Assembly (NCBI GenBank): GCA_910584195.1
Contig: CAJTYV010000004.1
Span: 124,001 to 188,000 of the forward strand
From: an uncultured Ruminococcus sp.
Lineage (GTDB): Bacteria > Bacillota > Clostridia > Oscillospirales > Ruminococcaceae
DNA: 64,000 nucleotides
Direction of reading: 5' to 3'
A program made the position numbers and the translations under genes. Below, one piece after another: positions 63,403 through 64,000 of the stretch (the stretch's first letter is position 1; each line of letters starts with the position of its first letter). The notes under the pieces were generated by a model. That model searched no databases, was not told the DNA's origin, and saw only the letters and a program-made list of their open reading frames with translations.

Positions 63403-64000
63403 TTGAACTGAAAAATACTGTAAAGCGATTTGACGATTATACCGCTCTGGACCATGTTGATATGAAAATTGAAAAGGGTACTGCATTTGGACTTTTAGGT
63501 TCGAACGGCGCCGGAAAATCAACGATCCTCAGACTTTTGTCGGGCATATACAAACAAGAGGAGGGTGAAGTTCTTATTGACGGCGAATCGGTTTACGATA
63601 ATCCGATCGTCAAGCAGAAAGTTTTCTTCATTAATGATGAAACGGTGCAGTTTGGGAGCTATACGCTTAACGCCCTTAAAAATTATTATAAGAGTTATTA
63701 CAGCAGCTTTTCGGAGGAAATGTTCGAGGAACTGAGAAAGCGTGTTAATCTTCCCCTCAATAAGAAGATAAACACCTTTTCTAAGGGCATGAAACGTCAG
63801 GCTATCGTTATAATCGGTCTTGCATGCAGAACCGACTATTTGCTCCTTGACGAAGCCTTTGACGGTCTTGACCCGACTATGCGTATTATCGTAAAGAAAA
63901 TGCTTGTAGACGCAATGCTTGACCGTCAGCTTACTACGGTAATTTCTTCTCACAATTTACGTGAGATCAATGAAGTCTGCGATACGGCAGCGCTTGTCCA
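63399..64000 (+). CDS. ABC transporter ATPase, 3' end outside window
   Basis: The frame is open from ATG 63399 to the window edge (about 200 codons). Walker A GSNGAGKST near residue 37, signature FSKGMKRQ, Walker B YLLLDEAFDGLDP and the switch His in SSHNL are visible; the sequence between Walker A and the signature is shortened, as in YtrB/BcrA-like ATPases. Start overlaps the repressor stop (ATGA). A permease gene is expected downstream. Confidence 0.92.
   Translation, partial: MIELKNTVKRFDDYTALDHVDMKIEKGTAFGLLGSNGAGKSTILRLLSGIYKQEEGEVLIDGESVYDNPIVKQKVFFINDETVQFGSYTLNALKNYYKSYYSSFSEEMFEELRKRVNLPLNKKINTFSKGMKRQAIVIIGLACRTDYLLLDEAFDGLDPTMRIIVKKMLVDAMLDRQLTTVISSHNLREINEVCDTAALV

Overview
The window looks like a chromosomal segment of a low-GC, Gram-positive, spore-forming anaerobe of the class Clostridia. 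The best guess is a Ruminococcus-like member of the Oscillospiraceae. The basis is AT-rich codon use, consensus TTGACA-N17-TATAAT promoters, AAGGAGG ribosome binding sites, a sigma-K gene with a pro-sequence, sortase biology, RNase J/GdpP genes, and gene neighbourhoods typical of Clostridia (yceD-like/rpmF, DUF512/der/plsY/gpsA). No rRNA or tRNA gene was seen, and no phage or intact insertion sequence.

Layout. 1-10 kb is a plus-strand housekeeping run: truncated pgi, a small P-loop protein, DUF177 and rpmF, a radical-SAM DUF512 protein, der-plsY-gpsA, an asparagine-synthetase-like protein lacking its glutaminase nucleophile, and gltX. 10-13.6 kb runs on the minus strand: a diguanylate cyclase with a degenerate receiver and an atypical methionyl-tRNA-synthetase-like protein, with an unexplained structured intergenic region between them. 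13.7-18.7 kb is a Bce-type antimicrobial-peptide detoxification module (response regulator, kinase, ATPase, a previously unlisted 49-residue membrane protein, FtsX-like permease) with a phased operator and a folded leader. After sigK comes a second, minus-strand peptide-resistance module (22.9-20 kb: regulator, ABC ATPase, permease, kinase), split by a 172-bp miniature inverted-repeat element.

23.8-33.5 kb holds the most interesting system: five tightly packed or overlapping genes encoding a MoxR-type AAA+ ATPase, a DUF5682 protein, a von Willebrand A protein, a SWIM zinc-finger protein and a large DUF4132 protein. This matches the uncharacterised Escherichia coli yehL-yehM-yehP-yehQ set plus the yehI/molR family, and looks like a complete chaperone/adaptor-type machine with one promoter and one terminator.

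33.5-36 kb is a three-gene surface module (secreted substrate with an atypical sorting signal, sortase, membrane protein). 36-44 kb has trmB and a pyrimidine operon pyrC-pyrF-carA-carB behind a PyrR-type attenuator, then mrp. 45-54 kb is a minus-strand core operon rnjA-gdpP-rplI-dnaB-tilS-ftsH with a long leader. 54.4-64 kb has an alanine symporter, a YdbS/YdbT-like PH-domain pair, a large polytopic membrane protein, a 7TM histidine kinase with a NarL-type regulator, and a YtrA-type GntR repressor with its own operator in front of a truncated ABC ATPase.

Three small dispersed repeat families (two 172-bp copies near 22.7 and 60.5 kb, a 160-bp element near 55.8 kb, and a 163-bp imperfect hairpin near 19.5 kb), with relics, sit in intergenic gaps, mostly next to transport or resistance genes. 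Functions are inferred from recognised motifs and gene order; no database search was possible.
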